Source: Algibacter sp. L1A34
GTDB taxonomy: Bacteria > Bacteroidota > Bacteroidia > Flavobacteriales > Flavobacteriaceae
Direction of reading: 5' to 3'
Assembly: GCF_009796805.1 (NCBI RefSeq)
Contig: NZ_CP047029.1
Span: 2,716,001 to 2,780,000, forward strand
DNA: 64,000 nucleotides
Positions 1-9,858 of the stretch are shown in pieces. The notes beneath the pieces are model-generated. The model did no database searches, was not told the origin of the DNA, and saw only the letters and a list, made by a program, of their open reading frames with translations. The first letter of the stretch is position 1. Each line of letters starts with the position of its first letter. Both the position numbers and the translations under genes were made by a program.

Positions 1-9
1 ATAAGGCAG

Positions 10-1086
10 ATGTTAGAGAAGTTACAAATAGTAAAACAACGTTTTGATGAGGTTAGTGATTTAATTATCCAACCGGATATTATTACAGATCAAAAACGTT
101 ATGTAGAACTTAATAAAGAATACAAAGACTTGCGAATCCTTATGGATAAACGTGAGGAATATTTAGAGTTTACAAATAATTTAGCTGAAGCTGAAGAGAT
201 AATTGCAGATGGTAGCGATGCAGAAATGGTAGATATGGCCAAGATGCAATATGATGAAGCTAAAGAAGGTATCCCGAAGTTAGAAGAAGAAATAAAGGTG
301 CTTTTAATACCGAAAGATCCTGAAGATTCTAAAAATGCAGTAATAGAATTGCGTGCAGGAACTGGTGGAGATGAAGCGAGTATTTTTGCAGGCGATTTAT
401 TTAGAATGTACAGCAAATACTGCGAAGGTAGAGGCTGGCGTGTAGATACGGTAGATTTTAGTGAAGGTACAAATGGTGGTTTTAAGGAAATCCAGTTTGA
501 AGTTACAGGTGAAGATGTTTACGGAACTTTAAAATTTGAAGCAGGAGTTCATCGTGTACAACGTGTGCCACAAACAGAAACTCAAGGTCGTGTACATACT
601 AGTGCAGCAACTGTAATGGTATTCCCAGAGGCTGAAGAATTTGATGTAGAGATTAACCCAAAAGAGGTTCGTGTAGATTTTTTCTGTTCTTCAGGACCTG
701 GTGGGCAATCGGTAAACACAACCTATTCTGCGGTGCGTTTAACTCACATCCCTACAGGTTTAGTGGCACAATGTCAAGATCAAAAATCGCAACATAAAAA
801 TAAAGAAAAAGCCTTTAAAGTATTACGTTCACGTTTATACGAAATGGAATTGGCTAAAAAGAACGAAGCCGATGCTGCTAAACGTGGTAGTATGGTGTCT
901 TCGGGAGATAGAAGTGCTAAAATTAGAACTTACAATTATTCGCAAGGCCGTGTAACCGATCATAGAATAGGGTTAACACTTTACGATTTATCAAACATTG
1001 TAAATGGTGATATTCAGAAAATTTTAGATGAATTAATGTTAGCTGAAAACACAGAGAAGTTAAAAGCTAATACTGATATAATTTAA
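10..1086 (+). CDS. prfA: Peptide chain release factor 1
   Basis: Class I release factor that recognises UAA and UAG in the ribosomal A site and triggers peptide release. The 358-residue length is normal for bacterial RF1. The catalytic GGQ tripeptide is at residues 231-233 in the context SGPGGQSVN. The RF1 codon-recognition tripeptide corresponding to PxT is PQT at 187-189, in the context [15 protein letters not shown], which separates it from RF2 (SPF). The ATG follows a purine-rich AAGGCAG, and the same short motif precedes pyrF downstream. A strong hairpin terminator follows the stop. The gene is a housekeeping gene that marks the chromosomal edge of the polysaccharide region. Identification is firm. 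Confidence 0.98.
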   Translation: MLEKLQIVKQRFDEVSDLIIQPDIITDQKRYVELNKEYKDLRILMDKREEYLEFTNNLAEAEEIIADGSDAEMVDMAKMQYDEAKEGIPKLEEEIKVLLIPKDPEDSKNAVIELRAGTGGDEASIFAGDLFRMYSKYCEGRGWRVDTVDFSEGTNGGFKEIQFEVTGEDVYGTLKFEAGVHRVQRVPQTETQGRVHTSAATVMVFPEAEEFDVEINPKEVRVDFFCSSGPGGQSVNTTYSAVRLTHIPTGLVAQCQDQKSQHKNKEKAFKVLRSRLYEMELAKKNEADAAKRGSMVSSGDRSAKIRTYNYSQGRVTDHRIGLTLYDLSNIVNGDIQKILDELMLAENTEKLKANTDII

Positions 1087-1090
1087 CATG

Positions 1091-1142
1091 AAAATCAGGA
1101 TATTCTAAGTTGTTTATTTCTTAGAGTATCCTGATTTTTTTT
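1091..1142 (+). terminator. Intrinsic terminator after prfA
   Basis: A stem of about 16 bp (ATCAGGATATTCTAAG paired with CTTAGAGTATCCTGAT, one G-T wobble) encloses a 10-base loop and ends in a run of T. It begins a few bases after the prfA stop codon, so prfA and pyrF are probably separate transcription units. Confidence 0.85.
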
Positions 1143-1222
1143 ATTTAATATTAAATCGTGATTTCTTTTTTAATTGGAAGTAATTACACAAAAGTTTCCT
1201 TCTACAGAAAAATTAAGGCAGA

Positions 1223-2035
1223 ATGACAACAAAGCAACTTATTGAGCAAATAAAAATTAAAAAATCCTTTTTATGTATAGGGTTGGATGTGGATTTAAAT
1301 AAAATACCACAACATCTGTTAAAAGAAGAAGATCCAATCTTTGTTTTCAATAAAGCTATTATCGATGCCACTCATCATTTATGTGTAGCCTACAAGCCTA
1401 ACACAGCTTTTTATGAAGCTTATGGTATTAAAGGCTGGAAATCATTAGAGAAAACTATAAAGTATTTAAATAAAAATTACCCAGAGATTTTTACAATTGC
1501 CGATGCTAAACGTGGTGATATAGGTAATACAAGTACCATGTATGCTAAAGCTTTTTTCGAAGATTTAGCATTCGATTCTGTTACCGTTGCTCCATATATG
1601 GGGAAAGATTCTATAGAACCTTTTTTAGCATTTAAAGATAAACATACTATTATGTTGGCGTTAACATCTAATCAAGGTGCTTTCGATTTTCAAACAAAAA
1701 CAGTTGATGGACAAGAGCTTTACAAACAAGTATTAGAGACTTCTAAAACTTGGAAAAACTCAGAGAATTTAATGTACGTTGTTGGTGCTACAAAGGCCGA
1801 GTATTTTGCCGATATTAGAAAAATTGTTCCAAATAGCTTTTTATTAGTTCCAGGTGTTGGAGCTCAAGGCGGAAATTTGCAAGACGTTTGTAAATTTGGC
1901 ATGACGGATAATGTTGGTTTGTTAATTAATTCTTCAAGAGGAATTATTTATGCTTCTTCCAACGATGATTTCGCAGCAGCGGCAGCAACAAAAGCAGCCG
2001 AACTTCAACAGGAAATGGAAATTATTTTAAGTTAA
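1223..2035 (+). CDS. pyrF: Orotidine 5'-phosphate decarboxylase
   Basis: Cytoplasmic enzyme converting OMP to UMP, the last step of de novo pyrimidine synthesis. The protein has 270 residues, the length of the PyrF subfamily 2 found in Bacteroidetes and actinobacteria. The decarboxylase signature DAKRGD is at residues 94-99, carrying the family's charged Asp-Lys-Asp network. The phosphate-binding end is visible near the C-terminus in the segment VPGVGAQGG and the later [10 protein letters not shown]. The ATG is preceded by TTAAGGCAG. It is a single gene with no functional link to the CAZyme genes that start 0.2 kb downstream. Confidence 0.96.
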   Translation: MTTKQLIEQIKIKKSFLCIGLDVDLNKIPQHLLKEEDPIFVFNKAIIDATHHLCVAYKPNTAFYEAYGIKGWKSLEKTIKYLNKNYPEIFTIADAKRGDIGNTSTMYAKAFFEDLAFDSVTVAPYMGKDSIEPFLAFKDKHTIMLALTSNQGAFDFQTKTVDGQELYKQVLETSKTWKNSENLMYVVGATKAEYFADIRKIVPNSFLLVPGVGAQGGNLQDVCKFGMTDNVGLLINSSRGIIYASSNDDFAAAAATKAAELQQEMEIILS

Positions 2036-2230
2036 ATTGTTTTTTTATTGTCCTTGAAATTACTTTCCATTCAAACTTATTTTAAATTATAAAATGTGTT
2101 AGCTACTTGTTTTATTGATGTTTTAGTTTAAAAAACACCTATTGTAACCATAGCTTATATTCAATTAACACTAGTTTATATCTTCTTTTATAAATAAACA
2201 CGAAATTGCATGTATAATTAAATATAGGTA

Positions 2231-5035
2231 ATGCGGTTTTTTCAAATTTTCTTGATTTTTGTAATAACAATATCTTTCACATTAAAAAGTTATGCTATTC
2301 ACGAAATTTACGTTTCTACAGAAGGTAGCGATCAAAATTCAGGAATTAAATCAGCTCCATTTGCAACTTTTGGACGTGCAGTAAAAGCATTAGAAAAATT
2401 TTCAGGAAAAGAAGCTGTTACTGTTTGGTTTAATGAGGGAACGTATTATCTTAACGAAACTATTCTGCTAAACTCTAAGTTATCAGGAACGGCTGAAAAT
2501 CCAATTGTATTTTCAAGTTTACCGGGAAATGAAGTATTTATCAAAGGTTCAAAATTACTGAAATCACTTCCGTGGAAAACATATAAAAGCGGTGTTTATG
2601 TCACTGAAATACCAGAACACCTCAATTTCGATCAATTATTCGTAAACGGAAACCGAAAAATTAGAGCCCGTTACCCCAATTATGATTACGAAAATCCTTT
2701 AAGAGGAGGAAATGGGTATTTGCAAGTTTCAGATGGAACCAATCGCCGTTATGATACTTGGTTTGGTTTAAAAGATAAAGATATACCTACTCGTGATTGG
2801 GAAAATCCATCAACAGGAATTGTGCACGCTTTCCAAAGTCATAATTGGGGAAACATGCAATACCGCATTAAAAGTATTGATAAAACAGAGAAGAAAGTGT
2901 TTTTAGGAGAAGGAGGTTGGCAATTGCAACGTGCGTATGGTATTGGTGGAAAAGAGAATAAAGGTTCTTGGTTTTTTATCGATAATATTTTTGAAGAACT
3001 TGATGTTGCGGGCGAATGGTTTTTAGATTCAGAAAAACATTTATTGTATTATTTTCCAGAAGAAGGTGTTGATCTTAATACTGTAACTTTTGAAGTTCCT
3101 ATTTTAAAAGATTTAATTCAACTAAAAGGCAGCGCTGATAAACCGGTAAAGCACATTTCAATTTCTGGTTTTAATTTCACACAATCTAAAACAACTTTTA
3201 TGGATACCTATGAGCCTGTAGCACGTGGCGATTGGGCTATTCATCGTGGAGGTGCTATTTTTATGGAAGGCGCCGAAAACTGTTCTATTACAGATAATAA
3301 CTTTGAATATTTAGGTGGAAATGGTGTTTTTATGAGTGCTTATAACCGGAATAATACGGTAAGCAGTTGTCGTTTTGTGCATGTTGGAGAGAGTGCTGTT
3401 GCATTTGTAGGTTCGCCAGATGCGGTACGTTTTTATCAAACTTGGGACGATCGAGAAATTGATGGCGGAAATTGGGATGATATGCGTAAAAATATGGATT
3501 TAGAGCCTGGACCAAAATCGCCTAATTACCCTAAAAATTGTACCATAGAGAATAGTGTTATGCATGATTTTGGAGACTATGGTAAGCAAGTTGCTGGTAT
3601 TTATATTTCAATGAGTCATAAAATAAAGGCATCGCATAATACCATTTACAATTGTCCTCGTGCAGGAATTTGTATAAACGATGGTACTTGGGGTGGCCAT
3701 ATTATAGAATTCAATGATATTTGGGAAACTGTTAGAGAAACAGGTGAGCATGGTCCTTTTAATTCGTGGGGACGTGAACGTCAATGGCGAGGATCTCGAG
3801 GTACAGACGAGCAGTTTTTAAAAGAACTGGCCAAGCTAGATGCTATTGATAATGTAATTATAAGAAATAATAGAATTGCTAATTACCGTAAATCTATAAG
3901 TGCCGGAAACTGGACTATCGATTTAGACGATGGCTCAAGTTATTTTGAAATTTACAACAACCTAAATTTAGGGTCAACCATAAAACTTCGAGACGGTATG
4001 GAGCGTAAGGTATTTAATAATATTACTGTAAGTGCGGTGCCTTTAGGTTGGCATGTATGGCCTAAAAATTCTGAAGATGAAATTTATAAAAACATCTTTG
4101 TGATTTCTGGAGCTTTACCTGGAAAGAACGAACCAACTAAAAAGTTTATTCGTGATGTAGGTTTGCCTACAGAGACAAAATGGAGTGAACACTACGATAA
4201 TAATATGTATTGGAATATTAATCATCCAAACGATTTCGATATTATTGACGGTGTGGGTTTAAAATCTTGGCAAGAAAAAGGTTATGATATTAATGCAGTT
4301 TCAGGAAATCCATTGTTTGTAAATCCTTCGGAAGGAAATTATCAGGTACAAGAAAATTCGGAGGCATTAAAATTAGGGTTTAAAAACTTTCCTATGGATC
4401 AATTTGGTCATCAAATGACGCGAATAATACCGTTTGGTGGTGAGTTTTCAGAAATACAAATTGTTCAATTGGTAGTTGATAATAGAGTCGAAAAAAATGC
4501 TAAAATATACTATACTTTGGATGGTACAGAGCCGACCATTAATTCTATAGAGTATTCTAAGCCTATTCAACTTAAAAAATCTAGAATTATAAAAGCGCAA
4601 ACTTTTGATTCTAATGGAGTTGCTGTTGGTTTTGTAAATGAAACTACTTTTGCTAAGGTTGAAAAAGTGATTTACCCAAGTTGGTTAAGTACATTACTTG
4701 CTGGTAAATATGAAGGTGAAGTTGAAAATTTGAAAAAAGCACTAATTTTAGAAGTTAAAGGAGCGGTTATGATAAATATTGCAGATGATCCTGATTTGAT
4801 TGATGCAACAGGTGGTTATAATTTTGGATGTTATATTCAATCACTTAATCTTGAAAAATCTCAAATGTGGACTAAAGCTAAATTAGATCGCGATTGGGTA
4901 ATACAGCAAGTTAATGGAAATAAAGTACAAAATATTAGCGACTTAAAGAATTACCTTAAAAAATTTAAAGGAAATAAAGTAACTGTTATTGCTGTTAGGG
5001 ATTATAAAGAAAAGAAGTTTAAAGTTGAATTTTAG
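2231..5035 (+). CDS. Exported GH141-like parallel beta-helix protein with C-terminal chitobiase-C and PDZ-like domains
   Basis: Probable periplasmic or surface glycosidase. A signal peptide is at residues 1-22. The segment EIYVSTEGSDQNSGIKSAPF starts a right-handed beta-helix of about 700 residues, with many N-rich rungs. The layout resembles GH141, a family described for alpha-L-fucosidase and xylanase activities. Residues around 740-815 look like a chitobiase/hexosaminidase C-terminal beta-sandwich (YYTLDGTEPT). Residues around 850-934 look like a PDZ domain (IQQVNGNKVQNISDLKNYL). A C-terminal PDZ on a beta-helix hydrolase is unusual and gives the protein its 934-residue length. It is the first gene of a closely spaced run; the next starts 60 bp later. 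The family call rests on recalled similarity, and a beta-helix lyase is the main alternative. Confidence 0.65.
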   Translation: MRFFQIFLIFVITISFTLKSYAIHEIYVSTEGSDQNSGIKSAPFATFGRAVKALEKFSGKEAVTVWFNEGTYYLNETILLNSKLSGTAENPIVFSSLPGNEVFIKGSKLLKSLPWKTYKSGVYVTEIPEHLNFDQLFVNGNRKIRARYPNYDYENPLRGGNGYLQVSDGTNRRYDTWFGLKDKDIPTRDWENPSTGIVHAFQSHNWGNMQYRIKSIDKTEKKVFLGEGGWQLQRAYGIGGKENKGSWFFIDNIFEELDVAGEWFLDSEKHLLYYFPEEGVDLNTVTFEVPILKDLIQLKGSADKPVKHISISGFNFTQSKTTFMDTYEPVARGDWAIHRGGAIFMEGAENCSITDNNFEYLGGNGVFMSAYNRNNTVSSCRFVHVGESAVAFVGSPDAVRFYQTWDDREIDGGNWDDMRKNMDLEPGPKSPNYPKNCTIENSVMHDFGDYGKQVAGIYISMSHKIKASHNTIYNCPRAGICINDGTWGGHIIEFNDIWETVRETGEHGPFNSWGRERQWRGSRGTDEQFLKELAKLDAIDNVIIRNNRIANYRKSISAGNWTIDLDDGSSYFEIYNNLNLGSTIKLRDGMERKVFNNITVSAVPLGWHVWPKNSEDEIYKNIFVISGALPGKNEPTKKFIRDVGLPTETKWSEHYDNNMYWNINHPNDFDIIDGVGLKSWQEKGYDINAVSGNPLFVNPSEGNYQVQENSEALKLGFKNFPMDQFGHQMTRIIPFGGEFSEIQIVQLVVDNRVEKNAKIYYTLDGTEPTINSIEYSKPIQLKKSRIIKAQTFDSNGVAVGFVNETTFAKVEKVIYPSWLSTLLAGKYEGEVENLKKALILEVKGAVMINIADDPDLIDATGGYNFGCYIQSLNLEKSQMWTKAKLDRDWVIQQVNGNKVQNISDLKNYLKKFKGNKVTVIAVRDYKEKKFKVEF

Positions 5036-5095
5036 TATGAATTCATTCAAAATAAATACCAAACTAGAAAAATAAAACTAAACTATTGTCTTATC

Positions 5096-7843
5096 ATGAT
5101 AAATAAATTATCCATATTTCTGGTGTTTGCTCTTTTTAATAGTATGCTAATAGCGCAAACTCTTGATAAAATTCCTATGCCAACAAATCTTGAGCAAGGT
5201 TATCCTCGTTTGTATATTACTCAAGAAGGTAAAAAGGATTTAGAAAAAACAATTAAGAAGGAATCTTGGGCAAAAGATGTTTTGCAAGGTATCCATAATC
5301 GTATTGATACTTACGTTGTGCGTCATGTTGAAGATCCTGAATGGATGGTGTCTCGTTTACAAATGCATTGGAAAACAAAAGCGACTAATATTTATGTTAA
5401 TGGCATAAACTATTCTCATGCAGATGGTGAAGCGCCTGTTCCAACGGTTCGTTTTGTTGGTTCTCGAGATTACACAACACCTTACGGAACTCCCAAATTG
5501 GAGGATATTGTGCCTTATATGGATGATCCTCGTGGTCTGTATTATCCCAATAGGAGTAAAGAAGGAAATCCTTTTGAATGGGTAGATCCATCTAAAACAG
5601 GGCGAGTAATTTACAATATTAATGAGAAAATAATTGAATTAGCACGAGATGCTTCATTTACATATTGGCTTGAAAATGATGAGCGTTTTGCTAAATTTTC
5701 TTATGATATATTTCATACTTATATGGAAGGCATGTCTTACCGTAGTGAACCTATAGATTTAATGAATGGGCATATTCAAACACTTGTTGGTTTTGCGAAT
5801 TTTCAAGTAATACATGAACATGTTCTTATTGATATTGCTGAGCTTTACGATTTTTTACATCCATATATTGAAGCAAACCATGCAGAAGATATTGCTATGT
5901 ATGATAAAACCATAAAAAGATGGACAGACCAAATTATAAAAAATGGCGTGCCACAAAATAACTGGAACCTCCACCAGGCTAAAATAATTTTAAAAGCAGC
6001 GATGGTGTTGCAGAATAATAAAAATTATGAAGATGGAAAAGGACGAGAATATTATATCGATTATATTTTAAACGAGACTTCTGCTCGCCAATGGTCATTA
6101 ACTAAATTTATGGACTTTGGATACGATGAAAATAATGGAGTTTGGGCAGAATGTCCCGGATATTCTCAAGGTGTAACTAAAGATTTAACAGCTTTTATTA
6201 AGGATTTTGATAATACGTTCGATCATAATATTTTACCCTATATGCCAGTTATGGAAAAGGCAGTGAAAATGTTACCGCAGTATTTATTTCCTAATGGGCA
6301 AACGGTGGCTTTTGGAGATTCTAATTATGCGGGGATTGGTACAGAGGCTATTACAAACATGGTACGTGTTGCTCAAAAAAATAAAGATGAAGCGCTTGAA
6401 AAAGAATTTACGGGTATGTATCGTTTATTTACAGAAGATACAAAGGATTCTGACGGCAAAAGAAGAAAACCAAAAGCTGATATTTCTTCTTTTTTTGCTA
6501 GTAAACCTTTGGAGTTTAACCCAAAATATGAAAAAGGAGATATAAACGATTATATCACTCAAACCTTTTACGCGCCTAATGTAAGCTGGCATGTACAACG
6601 TATGGGAGCTGGTAAAAATGGTATGATGGCATCATTAAATGCATCTTTAGGAAACCACATGCATGCCAACGGAATTAACATGGAATTGTACGGAAAAGGT
6701 TTTGTTCAAGGTGCAGATCCAGGGAAGGGCGCAGGATATCTTCAACCCATATATTTAGAGTTTTATTCTCAGTTTCCTGCACACAATACGGTTATGGTCG
6801 ATGGGGTTTCATCATATACCGAAATGTTTAGTAATCATGCATTTGACTTAATGGGTGAGTATCCTAAATCAGAAAAAAAATCTGGTTATTATTCTGATAT
6901 TACTTATTCCGATGTTTATTTTTTAGAACCTGAAACTAGAAGTGACCAAAATAGAATTGTTAGTACCGTAAAAACAGGAGAAGCTACAGGCTATTATATT
7001 GATATTTTCCGTTCGAAAAAGCAAAGAAAAGGGGATAAGTTTCATGATTATTTTTATCATAACTTAGGGCAAACCATGGAAGTATTGGATGCTTCTGGGC
7101 AACCATTAAACCTTGCACCAACCGAAGAGATGGCTTTTGCTGGTGGGTATTTATACGCTTTTGATTATCAATGGGATAAGAAGTCTATCAAAACTAATAA
7201 AGATTATCAAGCACAATGGAAAATTGATAGACCAGAAGGTGAAGAAGATGTGTTTATGAATCTTTGGATGATGGGATCGGAAAACAGAAAAATATTTTCT
7301 TTAAAGTCACCACCTAACAAAGCTTTTAAAGGAAACCACGGTATGCCTTATGAAGTTGATAAGAAGCCTTATTTAACTTTTGCAGCGCGTCAATATGGAG
7401 AAGCCTGGGAGCATCCATTTGTATCGGTTTACGAACCTTTTACTTCAACTGAAGGGAAAAGTATTTCATCTATAAAAGGTTTTAAAGATGAAAACGACGG
7501 CACAGAGTTTGTTGGTTTACATGTTACGAATAAGTCGGGACGAGAAGATTTTGTTTTTTCATCTAAAAACCAGAAAATGGCAACATACAAAGGGATCTCA
7601 ACTAATGCTGATTATGCTTTAGTGGGAAATGAAAAAAATGGAGATATCGTTTTGTTTATGGGTAACGGTAATCATTTAGAAACGAATGAATTTAAAATCA
7701 ATACAAGTGCATTAGGTAATGTGGTTTTAGAGAAAAAAGCAGGACAATTTATGTTGCATAATGAAGTGCCTGTAATCATTACTTACAATAAGAAAGCATA
7801 TAAATTTGAAGCAAGTGATTCTCGAATAGTAAATTTAAAATAG
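5096..7843 (+). CDS. Heparinase II/III-type polysaccharide lyase (exported)
   Basis: Probable lyase that cleaves uronic-acid-containing chains by beta-elimination. The 915-residue protein has a signal peptide at 1-20. An alpha-toroid region runs to about residue 480 and includes NNWNLHQAKI and ECPGYSQGV. A C-terminal beta-sandwich half follows, with a GNHMHANGINMELYGKG stretch that corresponds to the conserved His/Asn-rich heparinase II/III motif, and then AHNTVMVDG. This overall order is typical of heparinase II/III-like lyases (PL12, PL21 and relatives), but the PL family cannot be fixed by eye. The stop codon lies 1 bp from the start of the kelch gene, so co-transcription is very likely. 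A second, distantly similar lyase is encoded at 42.7-45.2 kb. Confidence 0.75.
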   Translation: MINKLSIFLVFALFNSMLIAQTLDKIPMPTNLEQGYPRLYITQEGKKDLEKTIKKESWAKDVLQGIHNRIDTYVVRHVEDPEWMVSRLQMHWKTKATNIYVNGINYSHADGEAPVPTVRFVGSRDYTTPYGTPKLEDIVPYMDDPRGLYYPNRSKEGNPFEWVDPSKTGRVIYNINEKIIELARDASFTYWLENDERFAKFSYDIFHTYMEGMSYRSEPIDLMNGHIQTLVGFANFQVIHEHVLIDIAELYDFLHPYIEANHAEDIAMYDKTIKRWTDQIIKNGVPQNNWNLHQAKIILKAAMVLQNNKNYEDGKGREYYIDYILNETSARQWSLTKFMDFGYDENNGVWAECPGYSQGVTKDLTAFIKDFDNTFDHNILPYMPVMEKAVKMLPQYLFPNGQTVAFGDSNYAGIGTEAITNMVRVAQKNKDEALEKEFTGMYRLFTEDTKDSDGKRRKPKADISSFFASKPLEFNPKYEKGDINDYITQTFYAPNVSWHVQRMGAGKNGMMASLNASLGNHMHANGINMELYGKGFVQGADPGKGAGYLQPIYLEFYSQFPAHNTVMVDGVSSYTEMFSNHAFDLMGEYPKSEKKSGYYSDITYSDVYFLEPETRSDQNRIVSTVKTGEATGYYIDIFRSKKQRKGDKFHDYFYHNLGQTMEVLDASGQPLNLAPTEEMAFAGGYLYAFDYQWDKKSIKTNKDYQAQWKIDRPEGEEDVFMNLWMMGSENRKIFSLKSPPNKAFKGNHGMPYEVDKKPYLTFAARQYGEAWEHPFVSVYEPFTSTEGKSISSIKGFKDENDGTEFVGLHVTNKSGREDFVFSSKNQKMATYKGISTNADYALVGNEKNGDIVLFMGNGNHLETNEFKINTSALGNVVLEKKAGQFMLHNEVPVIITYNKKAYKFEASDSRIVNLK

Positions 7844-7844
7844 T

Positions 7845-8858
7845 ATGAAAATAGCACGAACAAATATAAATTTAATGAAATACTTTGGTTTAATATGTTT
7901 TTTAGTAGTTTTTGCTTTTCCGCAGTCTACAACGGCTCAATCTTTCGAAGGCTACAGTTGGGAAACACTTGAAACTAATGGAAAACCCGTAGCCCGTCAC
8001 GAAGCTGCTTTTATTGAAGTTGACAATAAGTTCTATTTAATGGGAGGAAGGCGAATTCAAGAGGTTTCCATATTTAATCCTAAAACGAATACTTGGACAA
8101 GTGGAGCAAAACCACCGATTGAAATTCACCATTTTCAAGGAGTTTCATATAAAGGAAATATATACGCTATTGGGGCACATACAGGAAAATACCCGCATGA
8201 AACGCCTTTAAAGGAAGCCTATATCTATAACCCTAAAAAGGACAGTTGGGCAAAAGGTTTTAAGATGCCCGAAGAGCGAGTGAGAGCTTCAACTACCGCA
8301 AATATTTATAAAGATAAACTTTATATAGCTTGCGGAATCATTGATGGTCATTGGGATGGGCATGTGAAATGGTTTGATGTCTACGACTTTAAAACAGGTA
8401 AATGGGCAAAATTACCAGATGCTCCTCGAGCTAGAGATCATGCAACCTCTGTAATTTGTAATGATAAATTATATCTTTTGGGTGGTAGGATTTCTTCGGG
8501 GAATATTAAAAAAGTATTTGAACTGACGATACCAGAAGTAGATGTTTATGATTTTAAAACGGGTAAATGGAGTACTATGGATAAACCTGTGCCAACGCAA
8601 CGTGCTGGTTGTACCTCCATTTGTATTGGTAATAAGATTTTGTTTACAGGAGGAGAGAGTATTACCCAACCTTTGGCTCACAATGAGGTAGAATGTTTGG
8701 ATACTAAAACGGGCGATTGGAGTACGTTACCATCCTTAATAACTGGCAGACACGGAACTCAACTTATCTGGAATAAAAAACAATTATATATAGCTTCCGG
8801 TTGTGGCCGAAAAGGAGGGAATCCGGAGTTGACAACCATTGAAAAATTTAGTAAATAA
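7845..8858 (+). CDS. Exported kelch-repeat beta-propeller protein
   Basis: A signal peptide ends near residue 32 (STTAQS). It is followed by six or so kelch blades, with recurrent patterns such as FYLMGGR, IYAIGAHTG, LYLLGGR, ILFTGGES and W at the blade ends (NTWTSG, DSWAKG, GKWAKL, GKWSTM, GDWSTL). At 337 residues it is essentially only the propeller. Kelch proteins in polysaccharide loci may be sugar mutarotases/epimerases or binding proteins; no catalytic motif is recognisable here. It starts 1 bp after the lyase stop and ends 9 bp before the esterase gene, so all three are likely in one operon. The function is inferred from context only. Confidence 0.8.
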   Translation: MKIARTNINLMKYFGLICFLVVFAFPQSTTAQSFEGYSWETLETNGKPVARHEAAFIEVDNKFYLMGGRRIQEVSIFNPKTNTWTSGAKPPIEIHHFQGVSYKGNIYAIGAHTGKYPHETPLKEAYIYNPKKDSWAKGFKMPEERVRASTTANIYKDKLYIACGIIDGHWDGHVKWFDVYDFKTGKWAKLPDAPRARDHATSVICNDKLYLLGGRISSGNIKKVFELTIPEVDVYDFKTGKWSTMDKPVPTQRAGCTSICIGNKILFTGGESITQPLAHNEVECLDTKTGDWSTLPSLITGRHGTQLIWNKKQLYIASGCGRKGGNPELTTIEKFSK

Positions 8859-8867
8859 ATAATAAAT

Positions 8868-9818
8868 ATGAAAATAATTGATTTAATAAAAAGTTTGGCA
8901 TCTTCATCTGTTTTGGTGGTATTGTTTTTGGGCTGTCATTTAACTGTTTTTGGGCAAACTTCCGAAGAAAAAGAAATTCTTGAAACGTTTAAAAACAAAG
9001 AGACGGTAGTGTATAAAACAGTAGATGGAAAAGAATTGGAAATGATAATTTTCTTTCCGGATGCTGATAAAATTAATAAAAAAAATCCATGGATGCTACA
9101 TGTGCACGGTGGAGGCTGGGCTGGTGGAAGTGAATATAAAATACTTAGAAAAGCGTTTTTAGGCACCTTACGATCTTTGCTTGATAATGGTGTAGTATGT
9201 GCAACAATAGAATACCGATTGGCTCGAGGTAATTCTAATGCTTACGATTCTGCGGTAGATGCTAAAGATGCTGCTAGGTTTCTTTTAAAACATGCAAAAC
9301 AATATAAATTAGACAAAAAGAAATATGGTATTTGGGGAGGTTCAGCAGGTGGACACTTAAGTTTAGTGACGGCTTTGGGTAAAGATGTTGATTTTAAAGG
9401 AGATCCAAATTTATCGAAATATACTCCAAATTTTAAATGTATAGCTTCATATTTTCCTTTTACATCTTGCGTAAATCCTGATATTAGACCCAATTCTATT
9501 TTTGGTGATGGAAAACTTTTTGTTAGACTTTTAGGTGCTCCTTTAAGTGAAAAACCAGAATTAGCAAGATTGCTTAGTCCAACGGAACTTTTAGATAAAA
9601 ACAGTCCTCCAATCTTATTATTGCACGGAGATAAAGATACAACGTTACCCATCATTAACTCTATATATATGATGGAGGTGGCAAAAGAGAAAAATGCAGA
9701 CGTTGAGTTATTGACTATAAAAAATGCAGGGCATAGTTTTAGTGGTGAAAATATTTCGCCCTCAATGGAGGAACTTAATGATTATGCTACCAAGTTTATA
9801 TTGTCTCATTTAAAATAG
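8868..9818 (+). CDS. Exported alpha/beta-hydrolase, probable carbohydrate esterase
   Basis: Probable serine esterase that removes acyl groups from the polysaccharide or its fragments. The protein has 316 residues and a signal peptide (or possibly a lipoprotein signal; a Cys is at about residue 24 in FLGCHL). The oxyanion-hole motif HGGGW is at 80-84, the nucleophile Ser159 is in GGSAGG, and Asp257 (HGDKD) and His289 (AGHSF) complete the triad. This arrangement is typical of BD-FAE/hormone-sensitive-lipase-type esterases. It follows the kelch gene by 9 bp. The acyl group cleaved is not predictable; acetyl is the most likely given the sialate O-acetylesterase-like enzyme at 60.8 kb. Confidence 0.82.
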   Translation: MKIIDLIKSLASSSVLVVLFLGCHLTVFGQTSEEKEILETFKNKETVVYKTVDGKELEMIIFFPDADKINKKNPWMLHVHGGGWAGGSEYKILRKAFLGTLRSLLDNGVVCATIEYRLARGNSNAYDSAVDAKDAARFLLKHAKQYKLDKKKYGIWGGSAGGHLSLVTALGKDVDFKGDPNLSKYTPNFKCIASYFPFTSCVNPDIRPNSIFGDGKLFVRLLGAPLSEKPELARLLSPTELLDKNSPPILLLHGDKDTTLPIINSIYMMEVAKEKNADVELLTIKNAGHSFSGENISPSMEELNDYATKFILSHLK

Positions 9819-9858
9819 GAAAAGACAAGTTCGTTATTAGTAAAATATAAGGAGAATA

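Noticed and set aside
2231-2300. Possible lipoprotein signal on the first GH141-like protein
   Set aside because: No Cys follows the hydrophobic stretch; it ends KSYAIHE, a plain signal peptide.
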